From NCBI RefSeq assembly GCF_918797505.1, contig NC_092802.1:12357480-12421479 (forward strand): a stretch of DNA of 64,000 bases, given 5' to 3'. The position numbers and the translations under genes are program-made. Under the pieces are notes generated by a model. The model searched no databases and was not told the DNA's origin. It saw only the letters and a list, made by a program, of their open reading frames with translations. Below, piece by piece: positions 20,812-30,490 of this stretch. Within the stretch, counting starts at the first letter, position 1; each line of letters starts with the position of its first letter. The DNA is from Bemisia tabaci (Eukaryota > Arthropoda > Insecta > Hemiptera > Aleyrodidae).

Positions 20812-22129
20812 AAAAATGAGACTTTTAAGAATCCATAGGCAAAGCATGAATTTCGAAGGTCATCTGCCTACGGTTGGTATCCTCAAAACAAATAAAAATC
20901 TTCTTCCTTCTTTCTTTTTCATCTTCTGCGAAAATGTGCAGTTCTTGAAGTCGTAAACTTTGTAACACCCTTCAAAACAGACTGCACGGGGAAAAAGATA
21001 AGTTGGTACCACAGCTTTCAAAATATTGAGCGATTTTAACAATATAGATTAAAAATGTAAGTCACCGGAAAAGTTGAAGATCCGTCCAACCATTATATTA
21101 TATACGTCTTGACGAAGGCCTCTAAGATTATTATTCACGCTAACGTTGATCGAACTTGTGAAGAAACATTAAATTTTACATGTAATGCCAGACATCAAGT
21201 AAGATTTCGCGGAAAAGAGATTATGCTCAACCATTTTACTGAAATGAAACACACACTCAAAACGAAGGGAGGAATTGTAACCATACCACGGCAAACAAAT
21301 CTATTTGGGAGAGTATTCATACCCACGGAAGACGGAGAGGAAAGGAAGTAGCGAAAGGTGTAACGCAGATTGTATCGTGAAAAGTGAAGGAGATTTAAGA
21401 GCCGTTGCGAGACAGTATTATGAGGAGCGCGACCGCTTGATACTGTTTCGCAGTCATGCCTCTGCACCGGTATCTCAGCAGTTTGATTTGGGGTTTTAAT
21501 TCAAGTTTTTCATGCACATAATTTCGAGGATCCTCTACTCCTTTTATTTTGATCGTTTTCACATTTAATGCGTTTGCAACATGACGTTGAAACATACCAG
21601 TTACGAAATTACACGCTTAAATCGTCCCCTTTATTGAATTTGATCGGTTTTGTCTCCCAGAGCTTTTTCTATACAAATTAAATTTCATCGCTTCTGTAAG
21701 AATGGATGAAACCATCTTTTTCCATGTTTTCTTTTAGAATAAGAAAAAAAGTAGCACCCTTCGCAAAAACGCAAAGGAAGCAAATATAACAGGAAAACGA
21801 GGCTGTAAGGATAAATACAAATTGCTTGGAAAAAATTGGGGTTTCCTGAATACCTTTTATCTTCATATGTATAATAGAGCTGTTATTGGATGGTTATAAT
21901 TATCGTATTTGGATCTCTTACGTACATTTTTAGCCTTATTTTCCTATTGTGCCGCTTTCTAGAAGACAAGGAAACTTATCTCCACTCAATGGCTGCAGAA
22001 TTCTCTCAAATAGCTCAGTTTTTCACGGGTATATACAGCAACCGTCCAAAATGTTGACACCTAAAATTTAATGGACTCCCTGGACTCCGATATGAATTGA
22101 AATATTTGCGCCATGTATTGCGCCAAATA
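20812..22129 (+). other. 1.3 kb without a recognised gene; one unassigned frame
   Basis: The only frame that looks protein-like is on the plus strand, open from 21061 to a TAG/TGA region near 21350. It reads YIIYVLTKASKIIIHANVDR and later GGIVTIPRQTNLFGR. It has no ATG near its beginning and follows an in-frame TAA at 21058. I recognise no family. It may be a transposon fragment or chance. Confidence 0.25.
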
Positions 22130-22233
22130 TTACATGGCGCCGCGAAGAACACCCGAGTAATCGATTCTTTATCATAGCTTAAAATGGAAAAATATCGAAA
22201 GTCGTTAATTCGTCATATCACGCCTCGCCACTG
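22130..22233. mobile_element. CAGTGGCGTGGCG-family MITE, right half
   Basis: GAACACCC, TAATCGATTCTTTATCATAG, AAAATGGAAAAATATCG and CACGCCTCGCCACTG are the family's right arm in order. The left arm is not recognisable. Confidence 0.65.
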
Positions 22234-22878
22234 CAACGCACGTATGCATTCGATGCGCGGGGATTATCATTTCCCGCATTTCATTCGGATTTGTTTAGCT
22301 GCAAATATCTGAAATTCCATATTTTCTCCCTCGATTCAATAACCGATCCCTACCAATAGCACAATTATTATTCCCAACGATTAATTTTGCGCGCGGTACC
22401 CACCCCGCCTTCTGGACGATGATGTCATCCGTTCCGCCCCGTGATTTTTCTCCCCTAACAACACACCCCCCCCCCCCCCCCGGGAATCCGCGATCCCGTC
22501 TCCAACACGGTGACAGGGCGCTGAAGTCACGTAGCATATTACTAGGTGATGGGACCCATGGACATAGTTGCCAGATAGTGCTGAGAAATCACCACTTTCC
22601 CCATTTAAACACATGTGAAATTTCTAAATGTAATTGCACGATCTGGCAACTTTGCCCGTGGATGTTTCCGGATCGTCCGGCCTCTCTCCTCTTCGCGAGG
22701 CGGGTTTTCCCGATTTTCTCGCGCACGCCGGCAACGTCGCCCCCGTGCGGATGTGACTCCAATATTTACATTGACGCGAGCTTCCGTCTTGGGCTCGGCG
22801 AAACGGGGCCGCAGGAATTGATCGAGGGAATTCGTCGCCGAATCGGGCCGTGGCGCCAGATTGAGAGGGAAAATGCGT
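22234..22878. repeat. GTTGCCAGAT inverted repeat and C run; no gene
   Basis: CCATGGACATAGTTGCCAGA at about 22555 is mirrored by GATCTGGCAACTTTGCCCGTGG ending near 22663. The mirror centre is near ACACATGTG. A run of about 15 C lies near 22467-22482. The 231-codon plus-strand frame overlapping here also runs through the TIR element to its right and is not credible as a gene. Confidence 0.45.
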
Positions 22879-23228
22879 CCCTGGTAAAAATTGGAGATAA
22901 GAGCTGCGTTTCAAAATACCATAGGAATTTTTATAGCCGGCTAAAGAAGGCTACAGAAAATCATATAGCTGGCTGTAGAATGCGGAGAAAATCATACGGC
23001 CGGGCTATACGAATCGATAAAAAATTATGCAGGCGGGCTATAGTTCCTATCGCCGGGCTTTACGCTTTATCGCCTGGCTGTTGCTTTTTCGCCATCGATT
23101 ATAAAAGGCAATAAGAAATTGTGTAGAAATTCGTGTGCTTTGGAAATCATTAAGTTTGATACGGAACCACCTTAACATTTATAAAACACACACTATAATT
23201 TTCTTTAATACATATTTTTTTTCATCAA
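22879..23228. mobile_element. CCCTGGTAAAAATTGG TIR element, left part (split by Helitron)
   Basis: It starts CCCTGGTAAAAATTGGAGAT. AAAATACCATAG, GCCGGCTAAAG-type phrases, TTTATCGCCTGGCTG and GATACGGAACCACC follow. It breaks at TTTCATCAA (23228), where the Helitron begins, and resumes at 31615. An unbroken relative in reverse orientation at about 56480-56830 reads straight across this point. Confidence 0.85.
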
Positions 23229-23247
23229 CTAGAGGGCTCCGCCCCCT

Positions 23248-23262
23248 GGCCGCTCCGCGGCC
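23248..23262 (-). repeat. Helitron 3' hairpin
   Basis: On the minus strand GGCCGC-GGA-GCGGCC, a perfect 6 bp stem with a 3 base loop, lies 15 bp before the terminal CTAG. A second GC palindrome (GGGGGCGGAGCCC) lies between it and the end. A short GC hairpin just inside the 3' end is the presumed rolling-circle stop signal in Helitrons. Confidence 0.85.
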
Positions 23263-23639
23263 CAACCCCCTCGTATATTCTGTCAATTCGTTATGAAAAT
23301 ATCACTTAATTTTTTTTAATTTACATTATTCTCGTAAATTGTATTAATATTAATACTGCTGAAGTTCTGTTAAGTGCTTATTCATTCAAAAGATCATCTT
23401 CAATTTAGCTAAAAACTTACTTCAATTAAGGTTGGAGTTTTAAAAAAAGGTGAATAATCAGTTTGAAACGGTTTATATGGGATAAAATAAAATGGATGGA
23501 AAGCAAATAGGATAGAATATAATATAATATAATCGAAATATAATAGGTTTGTCATTAATAAAACGGGATGTATTTATATTAACCTTGATAAAAGGCCACA
23601 GGTCGGTTTGATATTTAAATTAAAGAGTGGCGGTGATGC

Positions 23640-23900
23640 GTAACAATTTTTGGATTTGCTGCTGCAATTCCCGAGTAGTAGTGATCGCCATAAATTGCGA
23701 TTTAATCGGAGAATATATCGCGATTTTATCGACATCGCGATTTATTGGAATATTATCGGATAAAAAAATCGCGATTTTATCGACGGCGATCATCGCAATA
23801 TTATCGGGAGAAAAATCGCGATAAATTGCAATAAAATCGCGATTTTATCGAACGCGATTTTATAGAGATAAAATTGCAATAAATTGCAATTTTTCATCAA
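23640..23900. repeat. ATCGCGATTTTATCG degenerate repeats (Helitron)
   Basis: About ten variants of ATCGCGATTTTATCG and ATTGCGATAAA lie on both strands. Related phrases return at 25465-25640. It may be a hairpin-rich low-complexity tract of this Helitron. Confidence 0.55.
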
Positions 23901-23952
23901 CGCCTACTAACGCATGAATGACGCTTATGAAACATGTTTCTATGCCGCCGCC

Positions 23953-24235
23953 GCTGCCGTTTTTACCAAGGTCCGTTGGTAACTTTACCATCTCTTTTTT
24001 TTATCAATCATTGGTAATGTTAGAAAGGCAGACCGGTATTTTTACTGATTTTTCCAGGTAAGAATACCACTTTTATTCGTAATCAATTCCCGGTAACTTA
24101 ATTTACCATTTTATCTCTGTAATTCTACCACAGGCGATAAAAAATATCGACGTTTTTACCAAGGTCCATCGATATCTTTGCCATCTCACTATTCTTGGTA
24201 ATTTTACAAAGACAGAATGATGAGATTACCAGTAG
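23953..24235. mobile_element. TTACC-phrase MITE fragment inside the Helitron
   Basis: TTTTTACCAAGGTCCGTTGG, AATCAATTCCCGGTAACTT and ATTCTACCACAGGCGATAAA match the element at 15755-16168 in order. The CACTGAAAAA ends are absent. It was therefore carried or acquired by the Helitron and then truncated. Confidence 0.7.
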
Positions 24236-25518
24236 AACCTCATTTTACCAACCGTATTTCATAAAGTACAGTACGTATTTCATAAAGTACAGAGGAGGGA
24301 AAATAAAAAAAAAAAAAATCCAATGAAAACTCGGTGTCAGTCAACGCAATGTAAACAAGCAGTTCCAACGCCCAAGCGTTGGAGGGCGCTTCTTTGACAA
24401 AGCATATTACTACCAAATTATGTACCCGAAGACTGCCGTAGATGGAATTTAAAGTGGGATCCTTTAACCGCAAAACCCTTCAAAACTTCAGATCGACCGC
24501 GAAGAACTGAAACTATCCACAAGCACCTTGTGGAGAAATTATGTTAGCGGCGAGTGGAAACATAAAGGATGCACTGTAAATCAGACGACGGGAAAGAGCG
24601 GCGGAACCTCTAAAGCTGGTGCGTCAACGCGATCTAGCGGACAGCGGCGCGGCGTCGCGACGCCGCGAGGTAGGGCGCGCAGGTCGCGGGGGAGCGGGGC
24701 CGCGTGAAGAGGAGTTCAGCAGTGGGGAGGGGAAGCGCGGGTCGCGGGGAAGAGAGGGACCGGCCGGCCGGCGGTGACATCGGCGCTGGCTGGACCCATA
24801 TTCACGGCGTGAACACTGCCAGGCCATAGAATAATAAGCTTTATTATTCTATGGCCAGGCAGCGCTAATGTCTCCGCTAACTGGAGTTGGGGGTCCTTAT
24901 TCATTCTCTTGGTCCATGACATAACCTTAAACCTTCCGCTCAATGCCGCAAACAGCTGACGTGTCGATGCTGCGCCAAGAAAATGAACCAATCACAAAGT
25001 AGCACAGTAATACGTCACTAAAATGAAGAGATCACGTGACTGTTCGTAATATTTTCAAATCGATCTGAAAGTACTGCCTTGGATATAAGTATTTAAAGCA
25101 TAAGGAGGCCCTAAAATACTTTAATCAGGTAATACGTCCGTGCGAGATTGTTATGCTTAAAAGCAAAACATTTCACGAAAACTTTTACGAATACCAGATG
25201 CAGAAAATAATCCAATTTTCCCGGGTGTACCAGAATGGCGTCATTACCCATAAGGCAAAAGGGCATGTAGTATAGTACATGTTACATCGGGGGAGTCGAA
25301 CGGTTGGAAAGGGCGCATCTGGTACCCAGAAGCGCCCAAAAGTTGTAAGGTTGCGAAGCGCCGATCCATCTACATAGAGGCAATTCGCACTTGGGAATCA
25401 TGTTGCGGCCATAGCCTAATGGAAAAGTGTTGGCCTACCACCGTGGCGACTGAGGCGATAATCGCTCATATGTTGATGATCCTAGCGATTTTATCACCGG
25501 TAAAATCGACCGGTAAAC
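24236..25518. other. GC-rich, promoter-like island within the Helitron
   Basis: GC-rich DNA at about 24590-24800 stands out from the AT-rich element. Downstream come a CCAAT box (AACCAATCAC near 24988), a cAMP-response-like TACGTCAC (near 25012), and an E-box with ATCACGTGAC (near 25032). A TATAAG lies near 25083. No reading frame is recognised. A perfect 16 bp-arm palindrome is at 24822-24856. The segment looks like captured host regulatory DNA, but this is inference. A box-A-like TAGCCTAATGG at 25413 has no matching box B. Confidence 0.3.
24822..24856. repeat. Perfect palindrome, 16 bp arms
   Basis: GGCCATAGAATAATAA, then GCT, then TTATTATTCTATGGCC. The symmetry continues outward with one offset base (CTGCC on the left, GGCAG on the right). 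Confidence 0.75.
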
Positions 25519-25795
25519 GTGATGGACGCACGGAGAACGCCCAGAGTTAACGCCAGGGGATGAAACCCCTTGGGGACGTGATGGTACAATTTTTTATCTA
25601 CCAATATTATTTTTATTATTTTTATTTTATCGGCGATAAAATCGCAATTTTTCCGTTGAAAAATGCTACTTGGGTTGGGTGATTTAATTTTACCGTGAAT
25701 AATATTGGTAGATAAAAAATTGTACCATCAAGTCTCCAAGGGGTTTCATCCCCTGGCGTTAACTCTGGGCGTTCTCCGTGCGTCCATCACGTTTA
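25519..25795. repeat. Foldback element inside the Helitron
   Basis: The left arm (CGTGATGGACGCACGGAGAA, GTTAACGCCAGGGGATGAAA, GGTACAATTTTTTATC) is repeated inverted on the right (about 25695-25795). About 85 bp of loop containing TTATCGGCGATAAAATCGC separates them. Arm identity is very high, suggesting recent acquisition. Confidence 0.8.
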
Positions 25796-25922
25796 GTGAA
25801 ATTATAATTTTAAGTTATATACATAATAAAAAAAGGTTTGTTCATAGGGACAAAATTAATTGTTTTTAAGATAATAAGTACATTTTGCATTCCTCAATTT
25901 AAACAGTAGAAAATATACAAAG

Positions 25923-27764
25923 TTAATGCAGAACTTCTTGATAAACAATGTTCATTGCTGTGTTTTTATTTTTGTCGTCATCAAAATTAATGATTTTTAT
26001 TTTTAAACCCTCTTTAGTCCTACATCTAGACAATGCTACATACAGTTGCCCGTGAGCGAACATTGGTCTTTCTTTATCTATAAAAATTCCCACTCTGTCA
26101 AACGATTGCCCTTGGCTTTTACTAATAGTCATAGCAAAAGCTAATCTAACGGGGAATTGTTTCCTATTCAAAACAAAAGGTAGGTTCGTTTGTTCTTTTG
26201 TGTTAAGTGTAATTTTTGGTAGTGAAACTATTTTTCCTTTTTTTTCTCCGGTTAAAATTGAGCAATGCAAAATGTATTTATTTATTTTTAAGACAATTAA
26301 TCTTGTCCCATTGCACAATCCATCCTCGATACAAATGTTGCGTAGTAACATAACCACAGCTCCTTCTTTTAACTTCAAATTTTGACTTGGCATTCCTGAA
26401 GGGTTCAGTGAAGCTAAGTATTCTGGTTGATATCTCAGAGTTAACTCGTCTTGGTCTGTCAGGTCTCCGTCCACTGCAGTTGCCCAACTGAATCCTTCAC
26501 TCACAATTGTTTCTCCTTCCATTTTTGAGAGTACTTCTTCATTCAATCTGTCAACTTCACAATTTCTGGATGCAAGAAGTATTGATGTTTTTAATGTTTC
26601 TTCGTTATATTCTTTAAAAATGCTATCAACAATGTTTTCATTACATATCATTTCTGATGGGAATTCAACTATTTCTTTCTTTCCATTTCCGATTTGTAGC
26701 AGCCATTCACTGAATTCTTCGTTGTTTGCTCTCATATTTTTTTTCAAGTGGAAGATTTTGAAATGTTTCCATAAAGGAGAGCTTATTAAAGCTGATTTGA
26801 CTATTTGATTTCTGCTTCCTTTCTTTACTACTGGCAATAATTGTCTGAAATCTCCGCCTAGGCAAACTGCTTTTCCTCCGAATGGATCATTGTTTCTCAT
26901 TAAATCTTGCAAGGTTACGTTCACTATTTGAAAAGCTGTTGACAATATCATTGAAGCCTCATCCCATATTATAAAATCAACTTCTGTTAATATTTGTTTT
27001 AATGCTGTTGTAAGTTTTGCCGGTTTAATGTCGTTTTCGGATGTCATCTGAAGTGGCAATTTAAAAACCCTGTGAGCTGTTTTTCCACCAGGAAGTAAAA
27101 TTGCAGCTATTCCAGTCCATGCTATACATAATACTTTTTTATTATTATGTTTTAAGTGGTGATAGAGTGCTCTGTACAAGAATGTTTTTCCTGTTCCCCC
27201 TGGCCCGTCGATGAAGAACCTGTTTGTATTGTCGGTTTTCATTATACTTTTTGAAATTTCTGTAAAAATTTCTCTTTGCTCTTCATTCAAATTATCTATC
27301 ATTCCATGAGCTATTCTGCCATGATCTGTGTTATCTATTCCGTCATCGAAATAATTTTGTGAAATTTTGTCAATATTTATTCCGAAATCCTTTAAGCTTT
27401 TCTCTTCACCGTTTAACTTTTGTTCTATTTCTGAAATTGCATTACTTTCATTACTATCTTCGTATAGATAATTCTTGAATTTTTCCCAAAGTCTTTTTCC
27501 ATTGATGTTTTCTGAAGTTAAAAGAAGGTAAACAAAGAATGATCTCAATCCTGACGGCATCATGACAGAGACAGCTTCGTTCATTATTTCGTCAACATCT
27601 TCTTTATTCATACCATATCCTTTCGCATATGCTGCTTCTCTGAATGTTTCCAATTCTATATTATTGACTGTTTTTAAATGTGAAAAATTTAAAGCGCCTT
27701 TAACTTTTCTCAGAAGTATTTTCAAGTAAAACCGTTCACAATCTTTCGGAGATTGTGAGATATC
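25923..27764 (-). CDS. Helitron Pif1-type helicase (Hel domain), no Rep
   Basis: This is the helicase half of a Helitron replication protein, a superfamily 1 DNA helicase thought to unwind DNA during rolling-circle transposition. Counting from the TTG-coded residue at 27725 it has 600 residues. Walker A GPGGTGKT is at 174-181, Walker B IIWDEAS at 252-258, GDFRQLLPV at 291-299, and the NMRA block at 330-333. The motif V region AMTISKSQGQSF is at 531-542 and motif VI YVALSRC at 562-568. The N-terminal block KVKGALNFSHLKTVN is the linker normally found between Rep and Hel. The frame stays open upstream to 27764 through SPKDCERFYLKILL, typical of the same linker, then meets a stop. No ATG lies near the start. 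Full Rep-Hel proteins exceed 1,200 residues. The Rep portion, with its HUH nuclease, is missing, and satellites lie where it should be. The helicase motifs are intact and no stop interrupts them. It is either a recently truncated pseudogene or a Hel-only product expressed some other way. Confidence 0.9.
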   Translation of the reverse strand, partial: DISQSPKDCERFYLKILLRKVKGALNFSHLKTVNNIELETFREAAYAKGYGMNKEDVDEIMNEAVSVMMPSGLRSFFVYLLLTSENINGKRLWEKFKNYLYEDSNESNAISEIEQKLNGEEKSLKDFGINIDKISQNYFDDGIDNTDHGRIAHGMIDNLNEEQREIFTEISKSIMKTDNTNRFFIDGPGGTGKTFLYRALYHHLKHNNKKVLCIAWTGIAAILLPGGKTAHRVFKLPLQMTSENDIKPAKLTTALKQILTEVDFIIWDEASMILSTAFQIVNVTLQDLMRNNDPFGGKAVCLGGDFRQLLPVVKKGSRNQIVKSALISSPLWKHFKIFHLKKNMRANNEEFSEWLLQIGNGKKEIVEFPSEMICNENIVDSIFKEYNEETLKTSILLASRNCEVDRLNEEVLSKMEGETIVSEGFSWATAVDGDLTDQDELTLRYQPEYLASLNPSGMPSQNLKLKEGAVVMLLRNICIEDGLCNGTRLIVLKINKYILHCSILTGEKKGKIVSLPKITLNTKEQTNLPFVLNRKQFPVRLAFAMTISKSQGQSFDRVGIFIDKERPMFAHGQLYVALSRCRTKEGLKIKIINFDDDKNKNTAMNIVYQEVLH

Positions 27765-28005
27765 TCATTGTTTTTCATCACATGATAATGAAGTAATGCA
27801 ACTGATAATGAAAAATAAGTCGCAAAGATAGGAGAAAAGAATTGTAATGAAATACATACAATTATTAATGATCAAAAATTAAATTCATATAATTTCGAAC
27901 AGTAGAGAAATAGGAAGATTCGTAATTTTTTGTATAAATGGGGAAATTTGGAGGAATTTGGAATCGATAAATGCGGTTATCGAAACGTGCGATTATCGAT
28001 ACATG
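27765..28005. other. AT-rich spacer upstream of the helicase
   Basis: No Rep-like frame is visible on the minus strand here. The DNA is simple AT-rich sequence leading into the minisatellite. Confidence 0.5.
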
Positions 28006-28300
28006 CGATTTGTTGTGTTTGATTGTGTTTCATGGTGTGTTTGATGTGTTTGATTGTGTTTCATGATGTGTTTGTTGTGTTTGATGCATTTGATTGTGTT
28101 TCATGATGTGTTTGTTGTGTTTGATGTGTTTGATTGTGTTTCATGATGTATTTGTTGTGTTTAATGTGTTTGATTGTGTTTCATGATGTGTTTGTTGTGT
28201 TTGATGTGTTTTAGGTGTATCATGATGTGTATATTGCGTTTTACGTGTTTCATGATGTGTTTGATGTGTTTGCTATGTTTCATGATGCATTTGATGTGTT
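28006..28300. repeat. TTTGATTGTGTTTCATGATG minisatellite
   Basis: About seven imperfect units of roughly 40 bp combine TTTGATGTG, TTTGATTGTG and TTTCATGATGTG. It is clearly tandem, but the unit boundaries drift. Confidence 0.85.
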
Positions 28301-29300
28301 TTATCCCGGTTCCTTAACATAGTTACATCCACTATTATAAATGACTATACTGTATAGGTAAAATTACTGCATTATCCCGGTCACTCTGAAGAAATCCGGT
28401 TTTATCCCAGTCATTACTGCTTTAGAAAAAAACGATGTATCGAAGATCGATACACAAAGATCGATATCCTTCCTGTTTTCCCGGTTTCTTAATATAGGTA
28501 CATCCCGTTTTATCCATGACTATCCTGTATAGGTAAAATTCCTCCACTTTATCCCGGTCACTATGAAGAAATCCCGTTTATACCAGTCATTACTGCTTTA
28601 GAAAAAACGATGTATCGAAGATCGATACACAAAGATCGATATCCTTCCTCTTATACCAGTTTATTAATATAGGTACATCCCGTTTTATCGATGACTATCC
28701 TGTATAGGTAAAATTCCTCCCTTTTATCCCAGTTATTATGAAGGAATCCCGTTTTATCCCAGTCATTACTGCTTTAGAAAAAAACGATGTATCGAAGATC
28801 GATACTCAATGATCGATATCCTTCCTGTTATCCCGGTTTATTAATATAGGTACATCCCGTTCATCCATGACTATCCTGTATAGGAGGTAAAATCCTCCCT
28901 TTTATCCCGGTTATTATGAAGAAATCCCGTTTTATCCCAGTCAATACTGCTTTAGAACAAACGATGTATCGAAGATCGATACACAAAGATCGATATCCTT
29001 CCTGTTATCCCGGTTTATTAATATAGGTACATCCCGTTCATCCATGACTCTCCCGTATAGGATGTAAAATTCCTCCCTTTTATCCCGGTTATTATGAAGA
29101 AATCCCGTTTTATCCCAGTCAATACTGCTTTAGAACAAACGATGTATCGAATATCGATACACAATGATCGATATCCTTCCTGTTATCCCGGTTTATTAAT
29201 ATAGGTACATCCCGTTCATCCATGACTATCCTGTATAGGTAAAATTCCTCCCTTTTATCCCGGTTATTATGAAGAAATCCCGTTTTATCCCAGTCAATAC
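28301..29300. repeat. 177 bp satellite array, block 1
   Basis: The marker CGATGTATCG occurs at 28432, 28608, 28785, 28962 and 29140, spacing 176-178. Each unit contains ATCGATACACAAAGATCGAT, CCCGGTTTATTAATATAGG, TCCATGACTATCCTGTATAG and TCCCGTTTTATCCCAGTCA. Units diverge most at the 28300 edge. The ATCGAT pair in each unit can form a hairpin. Confidence 0.92.
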
Positions 29301-29464
29301 CAGTGGCGTGGCGTGAATTGTGATATATCTATTATGGTGCCATTTGAACCTATGAAAAAAGATCGATTATCAGGGTGTTCGCAGCGAACACCTTAGTAAT
29401 CGATTCTTTACCATAGCTTCAAACGGCGAGCTGTCGATAATCGATTATTCACGCCACGCCACTG
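29301..29464. mobile_element. CAGTGGCGTGGCG MITE in the satellite, TSD GTCAATAC
   Basis: This 164 bp element begins CAGTGGCGTGGCGTGAATTG and ends CACGCCACGCCACTG. GTCAATAC occurs on both sides (29293-29300 and 29465-29472). The satellite shows the single, uninterrupted GTCAATACTGCTTTAG elsewhere. This is the reference copy for the family, and the 8 bp TSD supports a hAT origin. Confidence 0.95.
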
Positions 29465-30490
29465 GTCAATACTGCTTTAGAACAAACGATGTATCGAATA
29501 TCGATACACAATGATCGATATCCTTCCTGTTATCCCGGTTTATTAATATAGGTACATCCCGTTCATCCATGACTATCCTTTATAGGAGGTAAAATTACTC
29601 CCTTTTATCCCGGTTATTATGAAGAAATCCCGTTTTATCCCAGTCAATACTGCTTTAGAAAAAACGATGTATCGAAGATCGATACACAAAGATCGATATC
29701 CTTCCTGTTATCCCGGTTTATTAATATAGGTACATCCCGTTCATCCATGACTATCCTGTATAGGTAAAATACCTCCCTTTTATCACGGTTATTATGAAGA
29801 AATCCCGTTTTATCCCAGTCAATACAGCTTTAGAACAAACGATGTATCGAATATCGATACACAAAGATCGATATCCTTCCTGTTATCCCGGTTTATTAAT
29901 ATAGGTACATCCCGTTCATCCATGACTATCCTGTATAGGTAAAATTCCTCCCTTTTATCCCGGTTATTATGAAGAAATCCCGTTTTATCCCAGTCAATAC
30001 TGCTTTAGAACAAACGATGTATCGAAGATCGATACACAAAGATCGATATCCTTCCTGTTATCCCGGTTTATTAATATAGGTACATCCCGTTCATCCATGA
30101 CTCTCCCGTATAGGATGTAAAATTCCTCCCTTTTATCCCGGTTATTATGAAGAAATCCCGTTTTATCCCAGTCAATACTGCTTTAGAACAAACGATGTAT
30201 CGAATATCGACACACAATGATCGATATCCTTCCTGTTATCCCGGTTTATTAATATAGGTACATCCCGTTTTTCTTGGACTATCCTGTATAGGTAATAATC
30301 CTCCCTTTTATCCTGGTTATTAGAAGAAATACATCCCATTTTTATACCTGTCTACCTATCAATAATTCCTTTACGGAAGAATACATTTAAATTTCCCGGG
30401 GATTTTCAATGACGTTTTCTGATTGGTTAATGAAAGACCAATGAGAATGCGAAATGACACGGACGTACACACAAAAAAGGCCTTATTTTT
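29384..30490. repeat. 1,107 bp tandem duplication, unit A
   Basis: Starting GCGAACACC inside the MITE, it contains the MITE's right half, about five 177 bp satellites, and the Helitron 5' sub-terminal sequence down to GGCCTTATTTTT. It is followed directly by unit B. The two units are near-identical, apart from points such as TTCTTGGACT against TTCTAGGACT and one extra A. Confidence 0.93.

Noticed and set aside
22419..23114. 231-codon plus-strand frame
   Set aside because: It crosses a C run, an inverted repeat and the left part of a TIR element, and no conserved motif is visible.
25405..25480. tRNA-like or SINE promoter near TAGCCTAATGG
   Set aside because: A box-A-like sequence is present, but no box B (GGTTCAAATCC-type) follows at the right distance, and no cloverleaf can be drawn by eye.
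28301..30300. CRISPR-like array
   Set aside because: The repeats are contiguous 177 bp monomers without unique spacers, and the genome context is eukaryotic.
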